A program made the translations under genes and the position numbers. From the NCBI GenBank assembly GCA_900073065.1, contig FJOG01000003.1, positions 413,790-477,789 on the forward strand: 64,000 nucleotides of DNA, given 5' to 3'. Each line of letters begins with the position of its first letter. Positions within the stretch are counted from its first letter, which is position 1. Positions 32,013-44,081 of the stretch are shown in pieces. Source of the DNA: Phialocephala subalpina (Eukaryota; Ascomycota; Leotiomycetes; Helotiales; Mollisiaceae). The notes below the pieces were generated by a model, which worked only from the letters and a program-made list of their open reading frames with translations, was not told the origin of the DNA and did no database searches.

Positions 32013-33776
32013 ATGACCATGGATATTATCACGACCGCCGAGCCTCCTTTAGTATATGCTAGCTTGCCCGCAGAGCTTCCCGCCGCTAGGGTTTCTCCCA
32101 GTAATACCCCGATCACGCCACTCGATCTAATAGAAGGCCCCAAGGTCCGCACAAAGCTGCGTCTATACGCCATTTTATTGGCTCTCTATGTAACCTAACC
32201 CGCCCTTGTCTTCTGTCAATACCACCTTGCTAACGATGCCTTGTAGCTCGCCCTCGGCGTAGCCGCCCTTGATCAGACCATTGTCGCAATATCTATTCCC
32301 ACAATCTGCGCTGATCTGCACTCTGCTTCGGGTTATGTTTGGATTGGCGGCGCCTACCTGCTTGCCAACGCCGCTACAGGTCCAATCTGGGCAAAATTCA
32401 GCGACATTTGGGGCCGCAAGCCCGTGCTCCTCGTAGCAGTCGGTTTATTTGCAGCCGCCAGCATACTTGTGGCGCTAAGTACGAATATGCCAATGCTCAT
32501 CGCTGGACGATCGCTGCAAGGCGTAGCTAGTGGTGGCCTGATACAAGTGGTGATCATCACGATCTCAGATCTTTTCAGTGTGCGGAAGCGATCATTATAC
32601 TTAGGCTTCGTAGGGTTCGTGTGGGCACTGGCTGGATCCGCTGGACCCCTAATCGGGGGCGCCTTTATACAGTTCAAGAGTTGGCGGTGGTGCTTCTGGA
32701 TCAACCTCCCCATCTCTGGGGTCACCTTCGTCCTCTTGCTTCTGTATCTGGATGTGCACAACCCACGCACAAAACTAGGCGAAGGCGTTCGGGCCGTCGA
32801 TTGGTTTGGGACCGTCTCTATCCTAGCGGTTACCCTTCTACTTCTCGTCGGACTGGATTTCGGTGGTGCGATATTCCCTTGGAATAGCCCGAAAGTCATC
32901 TGCTTGATTGTATTTGGGACACTCATGATCGGCTTCTTCCTCTTTAGCGAGCAACGCCTGGCCAAATACCCCCTAATGCCGCTAGCCGTCTTTACAAATT
33001 GGTCTAACAATGCAACTTTCATTGTTGTGTTCACGCACGGCATGGTTCTCATAGGCATAGAATATTATCTGCCGCTATACTTTCAAAGCGTACTGCAAGT
33101 CTCGCCTCTCCGGAGCGGTGTTCTATTACTACCACTGATAGTAATGCAAGCTGCCATTGAAATTATGGCCGGCGCCCTGATCAATCGCACAGGCCGCTAC
33201 AGGGAGTTTATATGGGCCGGTACAACGCTCATGACGTTAGGGACAGGGCTGTACATATATCTCGGGACCGACACGCCCGTTGCAGTGGTCGTCGGGTTGC
33301 AAATCGTTGGTGCTTTTGGCCCTGCGCTTCTTTTCCAGGCGCCTATGGTTGCTATCCAGAACACTGTTAGCCAGGTCGATACTGCGGCAGCCACAGCGTC
33401 CTTGGGCTTCGTCCGTAGCGTTGCAATGGCACTGTCTGTCGTGGTCGGCGGTGTGGTATTCCAAAATAGCATGAATGCTCGGCAATCGTCCCTTGCTGCC
33501 GCTGGCCTCAGCGAATCTGTCCTTGAGGCCCTATCGGGTAGCCAGGCAGCGGCAAACGTGGGTATCCCGCGGTCGATCCAAGATGCCTCGCAGCGTCAAG
33601 TGGTCCTGGAGGCTTTCGCGTGGAGTGTGAGGAATATGTTCATATTGTACACGTGCTTGGCGGCTGTGGCCATGGTAGCCAGTGTATTCATCAAGCACCG
33701 AAAGCTGAATACGGAGCACACGGAGACGAAGACGGGAATACAGTCGTTAACGAAAGCGGTGGACACTACAGGGTAA
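32013..33776 (+). CDS. MFS drug:H+ antiporter, DHA2 (14-TM) type
   Basis: Two exons (32013-32189, 32247-33776; intron 57 bp) give 568 residues. The topology is that of 14-helix DHA2 multidrug/toxin efflux pumps: LALGVAALDQTIVAISIPTI at TM1, SGYVWIGGAYLLANAA at TM2, GPIWAKFSDIWGRKPVLL (motif A), GRSLQGVASGGLIQ (motif B-like), and GSAGPLIGGAF (motif C of exporters), then regular hydrophobic segments to residue about 540 and a polar tail. Located in the plasma or vacuolar membrane and expected to export small toxic molecules with proton influx. Reading frame intact although flanked by decayed genes. An in-frame ATG at 32019 is an alternative start. A remnant of another MFS pump is at 49264-49985. 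Confidence 0.92.
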
Positions 33777-34239
33777 TTAGAAAGGGAAGAGAAATTAAGT
33801 TACAAAATTTATGACAATTGAATCACAATTAAAAGCCTTTAGGTAAACCCTTTAGAAAGCCAATACCTAGATTAAAATCATGAAAGGTCAAGTTAAAAGC
33901 CAGCACGTTGTGAATGGTTTTATATTAGCCTGAGTTGAGATATTTGCGATTTGGTCGAATATTTAGTTGTGCTAATGGATTTTTGCTTCGCAGGGATGTC
34001 GGGTACTAAAGTAATATAACTAGCGTGACTGTTACTAAGAAGTACGAGATTATATAAGCGCATAAATTCGCTTGGCGTTTTGTGTACCTCCCCTTTTGTC
34101 CGGATAAACTCGGCACGCAGGTTTGCTTTTGCTCTTTCTCTTCAAAACTTGGATTTATATTTTTTCTTGATAGTACCTTCGTACCGTGGCCCCGAACCTC
34201 GGAGATAGGCCAATAGTTATCAGTACGAGAGAGTGTTTG
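33777..34239. other. AT-rich intergenic region
   Basis: No gene seen; low G+C like the HET pseudogene that follows. Confidence 0.45.
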
Positions 34240-36260
34240 GAAAGGCCAGTTTCGAGTCCTACTTTGACCTCCAGTCTGCTGCATCTGCAGGATGCTCATT
34301 ATGCCAACTTTTCCACCGCCAGTTGCCTGATGAGGTAGTGCTTGAGCTCTGCAATCAAAGCCCCACTCCGATCGGTGAAGTGGTTGGTCCTGAACCCCTT
34401 TCGGCATCCTGACTATTCACTCGGAATACTCCGCATAAGCCTGCAGCACACAACGCTCGAGCATGAGACCTACGAGTGCAATGTTGCCATAACAGAAGAC
34501 ATCCAGGGTGCTTGCACTTATATCTCTACTCTACTGATTGCCCAAGTCTACAGCTAATTATGTTTAGCAACCAAAGAGTACACGCACCATATTGAGGACA
34601 GTACCGATTGTGATATAGTTGGGATATTTCCAAGCATTGGCTCAAACGCTGTATGGAAAGCCACGTATCTTGCACGGACAAGATCAAGCCAGCTGGGAGG
34701 CTGCCAACTCGTCTGATCGATCTGAGAGGAGAGGGGGGCCCTGATGATGTTCGACTTTGCCTATCCGTGAATCTCGATCCTAGTATCAATTATGTGACAT
34801 TGAGCCACTGCTGGGGCAAATTGACATTCGCGATGCTCTTGAAGAAAACGAAAAGGATATGCAAAAGTGTATTCCTGTTCAAGAATTAAGCAAGACATTT
34901 CGAGACGCTATATCTGTCACGCAACATCTCGGTTTTCGCTACCTCTGGATTGATTCTTCATGCATCATCCAAGATGATATAGATAACTGGCGGCGGGAGT
35001 CAGATTTGATGAGCGCGGTTTACAGCTTTTCAACTCTAAACATTGCTGCGGCCGGAGCTCAAGATGGGAGTGAAGGTCTGTTCTTCAAGCGACCACTGGC
35101 ATTGGTCGACGAGATTGGCCTTCCTTTTGTTTTCACCGACGGTGATGATCATCAACTTTTTAAGTGCGTCGATGTTCATGTTTACGACCGATGTATTAGT
35201 TGGGGGCCATTAGTTACGCCTGCCTGGACCTTCCAAGAACAATACTTGGCTCGGCGTACCCTCCATTTTGGCAAGTCGCAATTATTCTGGCATTGCAACG
35301 GAAACAGTGCTTGCGAGACCTTTCCGGATGGTCTCCCTCGGAATCTCAACCCGAAAGAGCAAAGTCGTTATTCTCATGCATATATGCGAGAAGGAATTCA
35401 AGCTTTGATATCGACGTACGTGAATCTTGAGCAGAGCAATCGTTCAATACGAGCCTTTCGCCAAACAGGTCTCCTCAATGAATGGCGCGAGATTGTTGGA
35501 GGGTATTCGGAGGGGGAATTGACCTATAAAAAGGACAAGCTGTTAGCAATTTTTGGCGTTGCTAGAAGCTTGAAAGATTAGTTTGTACATGAGTACATTG
35601 CTCAATTACGGAGACTAGAATTAGAATAGTAACTAATGCGGGTTGTCTCAGACTCCGGGGTCAAAGGAGGTCAACATGCTGCTTCGCACAAGGCGCTGTC
35701 GTGGTCATGGGCTTCAGTAGATGGCCAAATTGATCTAGGATCTGATAAAGATGATTTGCACTATCAGACATACGTTAGCATACTCGAAACATGCATCATT
35801 CCAACAGTAGGAGATTCATTCGGCGAAATTGAAGACGGCCAATTGCGAATAGAAGGCAGAAATATGACCTGTGGTAGACATAATTATCGAGTGGAACAGA
35901 TTATCGGTCATCGCTGGTCGAGATTGGGTCGAGATTGAGTGCTCTGTCAATATGGATACGCGTTTTTTTGATCCGGGGATTTTTTACTGTTTGATTATCT
36001 ACGAAAACTCGCCAATGATGAAAAGCCTTGTCTTGCAGGGTCTGATTTTAAAGGCATGCGATAACCAGTCTGGGCATTTTCGTCGTCTCAGCGTGCTCAT
36101 AATAGGGCCAGAGGCTTCAAGCTCTTTCAAATATACAGCTGGAGCACCTGTTGTCGATGGTCGAGAAACAGGATTTGGCAAATTTGCCCGAGTTGACAAT
36201 ACCACAACCACCAATACATCATTACATTGGTCTAACGCCGCCATATGCATCTAGGTTATT
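34240..36260 (+). pseudogene. HET-domain (heterokaryon incompatibility) gene, inactivated
   Basis: The N-terminal part reads SFESYFDLQSAASAGCSLCQLF (around 34250), then HWLKRCMESHVSC and LPTRLIDLRGEG, followed by the HET core: YVTLSHCWGK (34790), KCIPVQELSKTFRDAI, GFRYLWIDSSCIIQDD, WRRESDLMSAVYSFSTLNIAAAG, EGLF. Later blocks are TPAWTFQEQYLARRTLHFG and ALSWSWASVDGQI. Lesions: a stop before the linker at about 34390, a one-base shift just after CWGK (about 34820), TAG/TAA stops at 35579 and near 35630 with the frame otherwise conserved on both sides, and a further frame change near 35930. The stops fall where Gln or Trp would be expected, suggesting C:G-to-T:A mutation. Intact members control vegetative incompatibility or cell death after non-self recognition; this copy cannot. 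Confidence 0.88.
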
Positions 36261-36846
36261 AAGGGCAAGGAGTTGCTGGCTCAGGTTAGACCAGCGACTG
36301 CTCCGGGGTAAAGACGAAAATGGACTTTGGTGGTCAAGATTCGGCGCAGATTATAGTGGTTTGTTGGAGAGTGAAGCTTGAATGTAATTACAATCTCTAG
36401 TTTACATTTGTGCATTTAGGTAGTGAGCTCGAGAAAGTATTTGTATCTGACTGGTCAGGAAGCAGAAACAAGAACACAGTACCAGAAGTCTTGAATGCCG
36501 ACAAAGTTCAGCGACAAAGTTCAGCATACTGATTTTTGTCGAAACGGGGAACACAGGAAAGAATGGTGGAAAGTAAGTCTGACTTGTCTGTGTGTATGGC
36601 CAAGTGGCAAGGGAAGGTACCAACAAGCCGACGTAGCCGCGATGACAGGTCTGAGCAAATCATTTGAAAGAATTAAGGAGGTTCATTCAATTCATACGTT
36701 AACGGGTATCTTAAAGGACATGATACACATTAGGTATGTCATAAACAGAGTGGAAAACACAATCGAAGGGTGAACCTAGGAAACAGATGCAAAACTACTA
36801 AGGAAATTCGTGACAGAAGTGACGAGATGAAAACAAAGATCTCTGC
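36261..36846. other. Intergenic region
   Basis: No gene. A short direct repeat of GCGACAAAGTTCAG-like sequence occurs at about 36497-36525. Confidence 0.45.
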
Positions 36847-39155
36847 TCATAGATATGATGATTCATACATCAAATCAAGCTCCGCATTATCCCTGTGATG
36901 GCGATTCTGCAAAGCCAAAATCTCAGCATGCAAATCCGGATTTTGGGCAAGGGGAGAAGAAGGAACAGCCCATTCCTGGTATCCCGAAGGATGCATGACA
37001 GCACCCTTATCAATCATTAGAGTGATGCAACTGAGTATCATTGCATAAGGCTTGTCATCATCTTCTCTCCTGGTTTGTCGCAATTCTCGACGAGCGCCCC
37101 GAAGTATGCCGACTCCTAAGTAGTTTCTGGTGTGAATACATGCTCCAAGTTTGAGAAGAGTAGTGGCGGCTGGTCGTAAGCCCCTCCTTGTCGCGATGGC
37201 TAGAGCGGTATTGCCTGCTCTATCTCGCATGTCGACTGCGCTGCCTGACTCGACCAACTTTCTAATGATGTCCGGAAGTTGGGTCTCGTCCTTCTCGGCG
37301 TCCCACCCTTTGACTAGTGCAATCAGAGCTGTGTCTCCATTAGAGTCGACCCAAGAGTACTTGTCAGTTGGAGCAGCTGATAATAACCATTTAGCTGGGT
37401 CAGAGGCAAGTTCTGACATGGCTCCAATAAATGAGTTCCCAGGAGTGGTAGGTTTCTGTGGCAGAAGCGGATTGCCTGCAGCGTCGTGTTGGAAGAGATC
37501 ACCAACACAGCGTCCTAGGTTATCCATCAGGGTCTTGTTCCTCAGGCTCATGAGTTCCACGATCTCCAATAAAGCATCTTGGTCTTGCTGTGAAAGAGGC
37601 TTGTCGAGCAATCGATGGCGGTTGTCGAATAACATATGGATCGCAGTACGACCATGGCAGTCACGTAGGCCAAATGGAAAGCCTTGATTGGCGGCTCGAG
37701 TGGCTAGATGGCGTATAATTAGGGCAGCATCTCGAAATTGGCTAGATGAACCAAGATTTTCGAAGAGAACATGCAGAAAAGTTGCACCAGAAGTATTCAC
37801 GGAGCTAATAGTTGTACCATCGTTGATACTGTCAATGAGGTATTCGGTCTGCCAGTTTGGTGAGGCTGCCGCAAAATGCAGCGGTGTATTGCCGAAGTAG
37901 TCCTGTCGGTAGAGAGTCTCTGGCGGTATGATCATCTCCTGACTAGCAGTGGAGGTAACATGACCAGTGTTCGCCTTTCCCAGCCGATGACTCTGCCGCA
38001 TGCCACAGCCACGGCAAATGTGTCTGCACCTTTTTACCCAATGTTCACAACATATTCTCCACTGCAGGCACATTCCTGCGAACTCCGGGCGCGCAGAGAA
38101 GGGGCTGTTAAGGGAACCATCCTGGATCAGGTCGTGCCAAACACGTTCCTCTGTCTCGGACAAAGAAGGGCCTTTGGGAGTCATTGGACGAACCAGTGTA
38201 AGAGAATGCTCGTGTTCTGGAGACTTTAAACTTCTCTCGTTCGGTCGAATAGCTTCTAACACAGCATTGGCTGAAGGCGCTGATAAATGACCCTGTCCAG
38301 ATTGTCTAGAATCTGGAGAACCTGGACGAGGTGCCAGTGACTCCGTTTCCGATGTACGGTGGTTTTGGATTGTCGAGTGAACGATACCTTTCATGTGCAT
38401 TAGGCTCTGAACTGATTCTTCACTGGAACGTTTAGATAGACTCGATCGCCAGGAATTGGTTGAAGAAAGACGCAATGCAGCATGAACCTGCCTAAGGAAC
38501 GAGCTCGACCTCTTGATCCTAGCCGCAAGCTGTCCCAGACTGAGCACAGAAGAAGTCTGGGAATTGGGCGGTGTCGACTTGTTGTTCGGTGTTTGCTCCG
38601 TATCAGTCAAGTCCACAACTTCTTCAATAGTTGGCAAGACAAATGAGCCATCCAGGAGTAGAAGTGATGGGACCACAATTTGAGACTCTGGTTCCTCCTG
38701 AGGGGTGCCGACCAAGGTCTGAGGAATCCGAATCGGGTTTGTACCAGAGTAGTCGCGGAATGCTGACACTGGCCCCTCGAATGACTGGACATCCTGTGAC
38801 TTTGTTTGGACGGCATTTGGACGTGCTGAGGATTGGTGATACGATCGCTTGCGTAGTTTGTCCAAACGTATTGAAATTGAATGATCTTTGAGGGGGCGAA
38901 AGGATCTGTATTCCTTCGCATAGTCCCTGGGAAGAAGGTCCCGAAGCTTCTTTTGAACATCGCTTGAGCTGACGCATCGTCAGTTGCTAGGGCAAAGGTT
39001 TCTTGGGCAAAGTTCACCTACCTCGGATCGAACTTGTGAGCCCGAAGTACTGCTACGATCTCGTCCTTGTCTAGCGAAGTCAATGTGTACAAGCGAGCTA
39101 GCTTGCGTTTGCGAGATGGTGTCCAGTCATTTCGAGGCCGTCCACCTTTGTTCAT
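36847..39155 (-). CDS. Clr5-domain ankyrin-repeat protein, copy 2
   Basis: Two exons (39022-39155, 36847-38968; intron 53 bp) give 751 residues. The Clr5 N-terminus is KGGRPRNDWTPSRKRKLARL...RAHKFDP, then SDVQKKLRDLLPRDYAKEY. A linker shared with copy 1 (GPVSAFRDYSG, PESQIVVPSLLLLDGS) leads through a longer Ser/Pro-rich region to cysteine-rich CLQWRICCEHWVKRCRHIC and ankyrin-like repeats (DYFGNTPLHFAAASPN, TSGATFLHVLF, DCHGRTAIHMLFD, NGDTALIALVKG, AGNTALAIATRRG). The C-terminal block is AMILSCITLMIDKGAVMHPSG. Intact. The intron has the same length and place as in copy 1, showing recent common origin by gene duplication. Function unknown; protein-binding scaffold likely. Confidence 0.9.
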
Positions 39156-39947
39156 TGTTCCGTTTTTGAGGCGATCAAGTGGCTTGTGATAATGAAAGCG
39201 GGTAATACACCGGGACACATCGAGATGTTGCGTGGTTGAATCTGGATCAAGTAAGTGCAAATTGAAGTTGGTGCCTGCCATTAAGTAGCATTCCAAGAAG
39301 AACATAAGTATGAGACAATAGCAACGCAGAAGGGATACCAGTCGCTGCAATCTTGGTCACCGACTACGAGAGACCATGTTTTTGCGAAGGTCGGTGCAAC
39401 AACCGCATGCAGGGGCAGGGTGAGATCCGAAGAGTGAGTACAGGTGGCTGGCACTAGCTGCCGACCTCTTAGGCGCAGCAGGGCGTAAATCCGCCCTAGG
39501 GCTGATGCAACTGACAAGCTGCCTCGCAAATACCCCGTGGAGTACTGCGAGTGGTGTGGAGAGAGCGCCATGGCTGATAGTGGTGGGAAGTGAGACGAAG
39601 AAGTTCGATGCAGGTTTTGCTTTTTCGTTTCAGGGCAAGAACCTGAGGTTGCAACATGAGTGGCTTCTCATGTGATGTGGATGAGAAGCAATCGTGACTT
39701 GAAAACACATACAGTAACTCCTTACAAAAGTTTCAAGGATTTCGGAGTAACTCCCCTCATTTCCATGCTCAACGGAAAAAAAGTCTAGCCACATCAAAAT
39801 GGTAAGATCACGTGCAGCGCCAAGGGTGCTACTTGCCATGTTCAAAAGTTCGCAAGAGGACTGGGAATAAGATTGTGCTTTGTGGAACATAAGTTGAGAT
39901 ACCTGGGCCTCATTCCATTTTCAAACTTCCGAAACGGAAAGAGAACC
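39156..39947. other. Intergenic region
   Basis: Upstream of copy 2 and downstream of the broken carbonyl-reductase-like gene. No supported gene. Confidence 0.45.
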
Positions 39948-40857
39948 CTACCAAGGAACCTCCTCCATCACATCAACATCACACTTCCAATACGTCCCAC
40001 CAGGATAGTATTTCCCACCCTGTCCATCAACAACCAACCTCGCAATGACTTCCGCCCCAAGCTCCGGACTCTTAGCACCATCCCTAAATCCATTGAAAGC
40101 AGTCTTCAATATCCCCGGCTGTGCAACATAAAACCTCACATACCCCTCCTTCTTCTCCTCTTCCACCTTTCCCCAGCCCTTCACCTCACCATCCTCCTTC
40201 CAAAACACACCACAGCGATCATTCTCCCCAGCCTGCATATGCGCTGTAACACCATTCAATCCCACCTTCGTGTCCATCAACAACCAACCTCGCAATGACT
40301 TCCGCCCCAAGCTCCGGACTCTTAGCACCATCCCTAAATCCATTGAAAGCAGTCTTCAATATCCCCGGCTGTGCAACATAAAACCTCACATACCCCTCCT
40401 TCTTCTCCTCTTCCACCTTTCCCCAGCCCTTCACCTCACCATCCTCCTTCCAAAACACACCACAGCGATCATTCTCCCCAGCCTGCATATGCGCTGTAAC
40501 ACCATTCAATCCCACCTTCGCACCAACACTGTACACTCTCATTAGCATACGCCTCTTCTCTCATCCTCCTATCAGACCAAACTCACCATCAAGCTTCCCA
40601 TACTTCCCAGAAACGAAGTCAACAGCGGATTGGATATCAGAGTCATCAGTAACATCAAACTTCAACACCTCAATCTCACTCTTGACCCCTAGCTCTCTTA
40701 ATTTTCCCAATGCTTCCTGTCCTTTGACAAGGTCGCGGGAGCAGAGCATATAGATGCTATCTGGTTCGCGGAGGGCAAGGACGTGAATGATCTCAAATCC
40801 TAAGCCTTGATTTGAGCCCGTTACTAGGACTACTTTCTTGTTTGTCTTCGTCGCCAT
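39948..40857 (-). pseudogene. Carbonyl-reductase-like SDR with deletion and tandem duplication
   Basis: The N-terminus (ATG 40857) is a good SDR: VVLVTGSNQGLGFEI, YMLCSRDLVKGQEAL, KFDVTDDSDIQSAVDFV, KYGKLDG. The next recognisable part, YSVGAKVGLNGVTAHMQAGE, is the YxxxK region and what follows it, so about 70 residues containing the NNAG motif and catalytic serine are missing. After that, a perfect 250-bp tandem duplication repeats the 3' portion. Because 250 is not a multiple of three, translation leaves the frame at the duplication junction and stops about 20 codons later; the original ending (GTYWKCDVDVMEEVPW, stop 39948) is only in the second copy. The gene cannot make a normal enzyme. 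The TATA-like sequence at about 40943-40950 remains. Confidence 0.87.
40021..40520. repeat. Perfect 250-bp tandem duplication
   Basis: 40021-40270 and 40271-40520 are identical at every base I compared. The junctions are sharp, without target duplication or terminal inverted repeats. Very recent event, or an assembly artefact. Confidence 0.95.
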
Positions 40858-41519
40858 GATGTGCTGCTGAAAAGTCGATCTTTCAAACTATGAGAAAAAC
40901 TTGGGTCGATGATAGACAGAGGAGAAGGAAGGGCTTCTAGGTCCTTATATACCCCTCCCCTCTCCTACCTCGACAACCACAGCACGTAAAGAAAATCCAC
41001 GTGACGCATGCACGACACCTCGCTAAACATTCGCTTGCTGGAGGTAAAAGGAGATAAAAGTCGAGGACCGAATCAACACGCCCAACATACGGACCGCGCC
41101 CCTCCATTATACTTGAAAGAGTTAGGAGGTGCAGAATGTGGCTTTTGAAGCTTTAGAATTGAGAAGAAATCAAGAAGCGGTGGGAGGAGCATCATGTGAG
41201 CGGATTGCCGGATTGGGAGAGCTCGTATGGAATTGACCAATCAGACGAGTGAGAATCTCGCGGGGTGAAAAGACCGCGATTTTTCATGGCGAGAACAGAG
41301 CATCTTGAAAACATGTGCATCGTTTGAGACCAGCATTAAATTGCAGTGCGAGATCAAGGAACAAGACGGCGAAACGTGTGCCTCGTATGTGCTGAATGGG
41401 CTTTGCACTTGCATATGTTTGCAATCAAAAACTGTCTTGAGAAAGATAATGCTTGGATCGATCATTCCATTACACATTTTTGCATTACATTACTTTCCCT
41501 AAAGCTATAATCAACAATT
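40858..41519. other. Intergenic region
   Basis: Contains only the TATA-like TTATATA near 40943 (minus-strand gene) and no gene. Confidence 0.45.
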
Positions 41520-43331
41520 CTAAACAGGAATCGTCCCATTGCACTTGCCATACACAAGACTAGCACCAAAGCCAGCTAGTCCATCAAAATACGCAAGCAC
41601 AGTCTCAACAGGAACCATATCCATCAGTCCCAGGCTTGGATTTGAGCTGCGAAGCACCTTCCCTCCCCACAAGACGCGGATGTAGTATCCACTTGCGCTG
41701 GTTCCTGCTGTGCCGGTCGAGGTCGGCGCAGAACCGGTAGATGTCGGTGTGACGAGACAAGAGCACGCTGACGAGACTCTCGATGCATCACCATCGCAGT
41801 TAGATGCGAAAGTTGGGAGAGAGACATTCGCCGATGCGGTGAAGGTAGGGCAGAATGCAGATGCGGCGGAGGAAGCACCGATGAATTGTCTGAGACAATT
41901 GTCGTGATTGCAATTTGGTGCAATGACCGAAGCCGTAGCAGTCACCATGGTCGTGGCGGTAGGAGTTGCAGAAGTCTCCTTCTTGTAGAGCTCGAAGACA
42001 ACCTCTGAGCCCATACCAGGCCAGACCATAACATCGAGTTGCAAGACAGAAAGAAGTCGAGACATAGATCCATCGTGGGCAACATTGTGTCTGTAGACCA
42101 CACTGCTGTTTCCAGCGATCGAGGCTCGCAGGTGAGTGGTGAGCTCTCCAATCCATACACCGAAAGAGGTAGCGCTGGCAGCCAAACTTCTGTAGTCATC
42201 TCGGTAGATGTAGGAGTACTCGTAGTTTCCAAACCTGTAGACCTCATCTGCGATATCCTGGGTGACACAGGTCGTGGAGTTGACTCCATTTACAAGCTTG
42301 CATGGCAATGGCTTGGCATGGCATTGTCTAGCAGACAGGTTGTCATAGTAGTGATCGAAGCTTGCGTGGAATCCAGAATCGGCTGGAGACACGCCGGAGA
42401 TGTTGTCCAATGTGGCATACAATGAAGTTGCAGCAGTGAGATGACTCGTCCAGTTAGTGCCAGACTTGATGGCGTTGAAAAGATTGGAAGAAACAGTGCA
42501 GGTATAAGTTGGCTCCAAAGAATCGTACCCACTTGGCTGGAAAAGGTCAGCTTGCTGATACGATTCTCTCAGCCAGTTTTCTTACCTCCACCAACAGAGG
42601 CACATCTGCCTGGGTGTTGAACATTCCATTGATAACCATACCAGCAACCTCACTTGTAATCACATTCTGCGTAACCCTGAACGTAACCTTCTCCCCCATG
42701 TCTTCAGGCAAGAACCCCAACAAATCATGGTAGACACCGTATAGATCTTGCCCATGCTGCCACGAATCATCCAAACCACCCGCAGTGATTTGAGGGAATT
42801 GACAAGTTCCCAAAAACCCAGTTGGGACGAAAGGGTTCTGCGGCGAGAGGAGGCCTTGCCAGTATGCATGTGCCGACTTATTGCTCCCCTTCGGTTGTCC
42901 ATAGTAGAAGAGTCCTTCATCGTCGCAATTCCAACCATACGATTCGACAGGGAAGGAGTTTGAGGCATAGACGGTACGCTTATGATGTCTATGAATCTGT
43001 CAATCGTCAGTAACATTCAATTGGCTTGCGACGAAAGCCAACTCACCACCTCGACGTATTGCAGCTTGTATTCCGACGAAGGCACCTCGTACTCCGTCTT
43101 TCGCACATGCGGCATATTACACCAATTGTAAATCCCATACTCATCTGCCGGCGTATTCGAATTGTTGTAAATGAACCCATAGATTCCCTCACCACTCACC
43201 ACCCGCGTCAAATTATTGATCGCCGTCGCATTCGGTGCATGCCATCCCAAATCAATGCTTGCAGCCTTCCCATGTCTCGCAAGAGAAGCCACAACAGCAG
43301 CCATGAAGCTCGACTTCGGATTCGTACGCAT
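41520..43331 (-). CDS. Secreted histidine acid phosphatase
   Basis: Three exons (43047-43331, 42586-42996, 41520-42536) give 570 residues. The start at 43331 gives a signal-peptide-like N-terminus (SSFMAAVVASLA) and an ACC-ATG context; an in-frame ATG at 43445 would add a hydrophobic anchor (LIPVLGIILLFRLI), so the true start is not certain. The mature protein begins SIDLGWHAPNATAINNL and YGFIYNNSNTPADEYG, and the catalytic RH motif follows the first intron (YVEV/IHRHHKRTVYASNSFP). The second catalytic motif HD is in RHNVAHDGSMSRLL. Many NxS/T sites and paired cysteines fit an extracellular glycoprotein. The histidine phosphatase superfamily hydrolyses phosphate monoesters through a phosphohistidine intermediate. 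A CTCLV-rich Ser/Thr stretch lies near residue 480. Intact. Confidence 0.9.
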
Positions 43332-44081
43332 GGTGAAATATTCCTGGCTGATGAGGCGGAATAACAATATAATCCCAAGCACAGGAATCAGTCTAGAGAT
43401 CCAACGAGCGCCGCACACCGGCGAATGCGATTGAGAGGTTCCCATCCATATTTATGTCGTGGAGATCGGGGTCGAGCTTCACACGTGGGACACCACGTTT
43501 CTGGAAGAAGCGTTCCTGGTCGATCCAGCAGAGTGGGATGGGATGCAGCGATGCAACGTTCAATCGGGAGTGAAGGCCAGTCTGCAGCGGGGGCTGCAAT
43601 CTATGCAGGTCGATACGAGTGGTTGTCCATGGTCAATTGAGCGCTGCAGGTTCCCGGTGTCGAAATATGGCGGGATAGAAGTGAAGATCCTAGAGAGTGA
43701 TGATGATGTTGAGATTAGCTTGCGGTTCAGCCGCAACGTGCCCGAAACATCGCCAACGAATGGCTGGAGAAGCCTAGCGACGGCAAGGTACAGCGCCACC
43801 AGAATCCATTTCCAACCCCGCCCATTTCCAGAGTTCCCGATCGTCAGTGATATTCACTCCTTTCACAGCGCTGGAGACCAATGCGCTGAAGCAAATTTGT
43901 GAATTTCGTAAAATAATTATATTTCTAGACTAGCTTCATTAGATCATCATCCATCCGTTTCAGGACCCATCGTCTGCCTGCTCTTGCTACAAAAAGCTTC
44001 TGAGACATGAAAAAGAGAAAAAGTACTGATCAAGATCGCTTGCAAAGCTTGACGCATCTCTGTTCTGTACTGAGTTTATTC
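43332..44081. other. Intergenic region
   Basis: A plus-strand open frame (43459-43902) overlaps the upstream region of the phosphatase; it has no recognisable domain and was not called. Confidence 0.4.

Noticed and set aside
32354..33058. Long minus-strand frame opposite the MFS transporter
   Set aside because: Shadow of the coding strand; no domain, whereas the plus strand has all MFS motifs.
37151..37687. Plus-strand frame of 178 codons opposite Clr5-ankyrin copy 2
   Set aside because: Antisense shadow of a clear ankyrin coding region.
40219..40545. Two apparently separate, near-identical small proteins on each strand
   Set aside because: They are the two copies of the 250-bp duplication within one broken SDR gene, not a gene family.
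43459..43902. Possible 147-residue plus-strand protein upstream of the acid phosphatase
   Set aside because: No ATG at its beginning, no domain, and it overlaps the presumptive promoter of the phosphatase.
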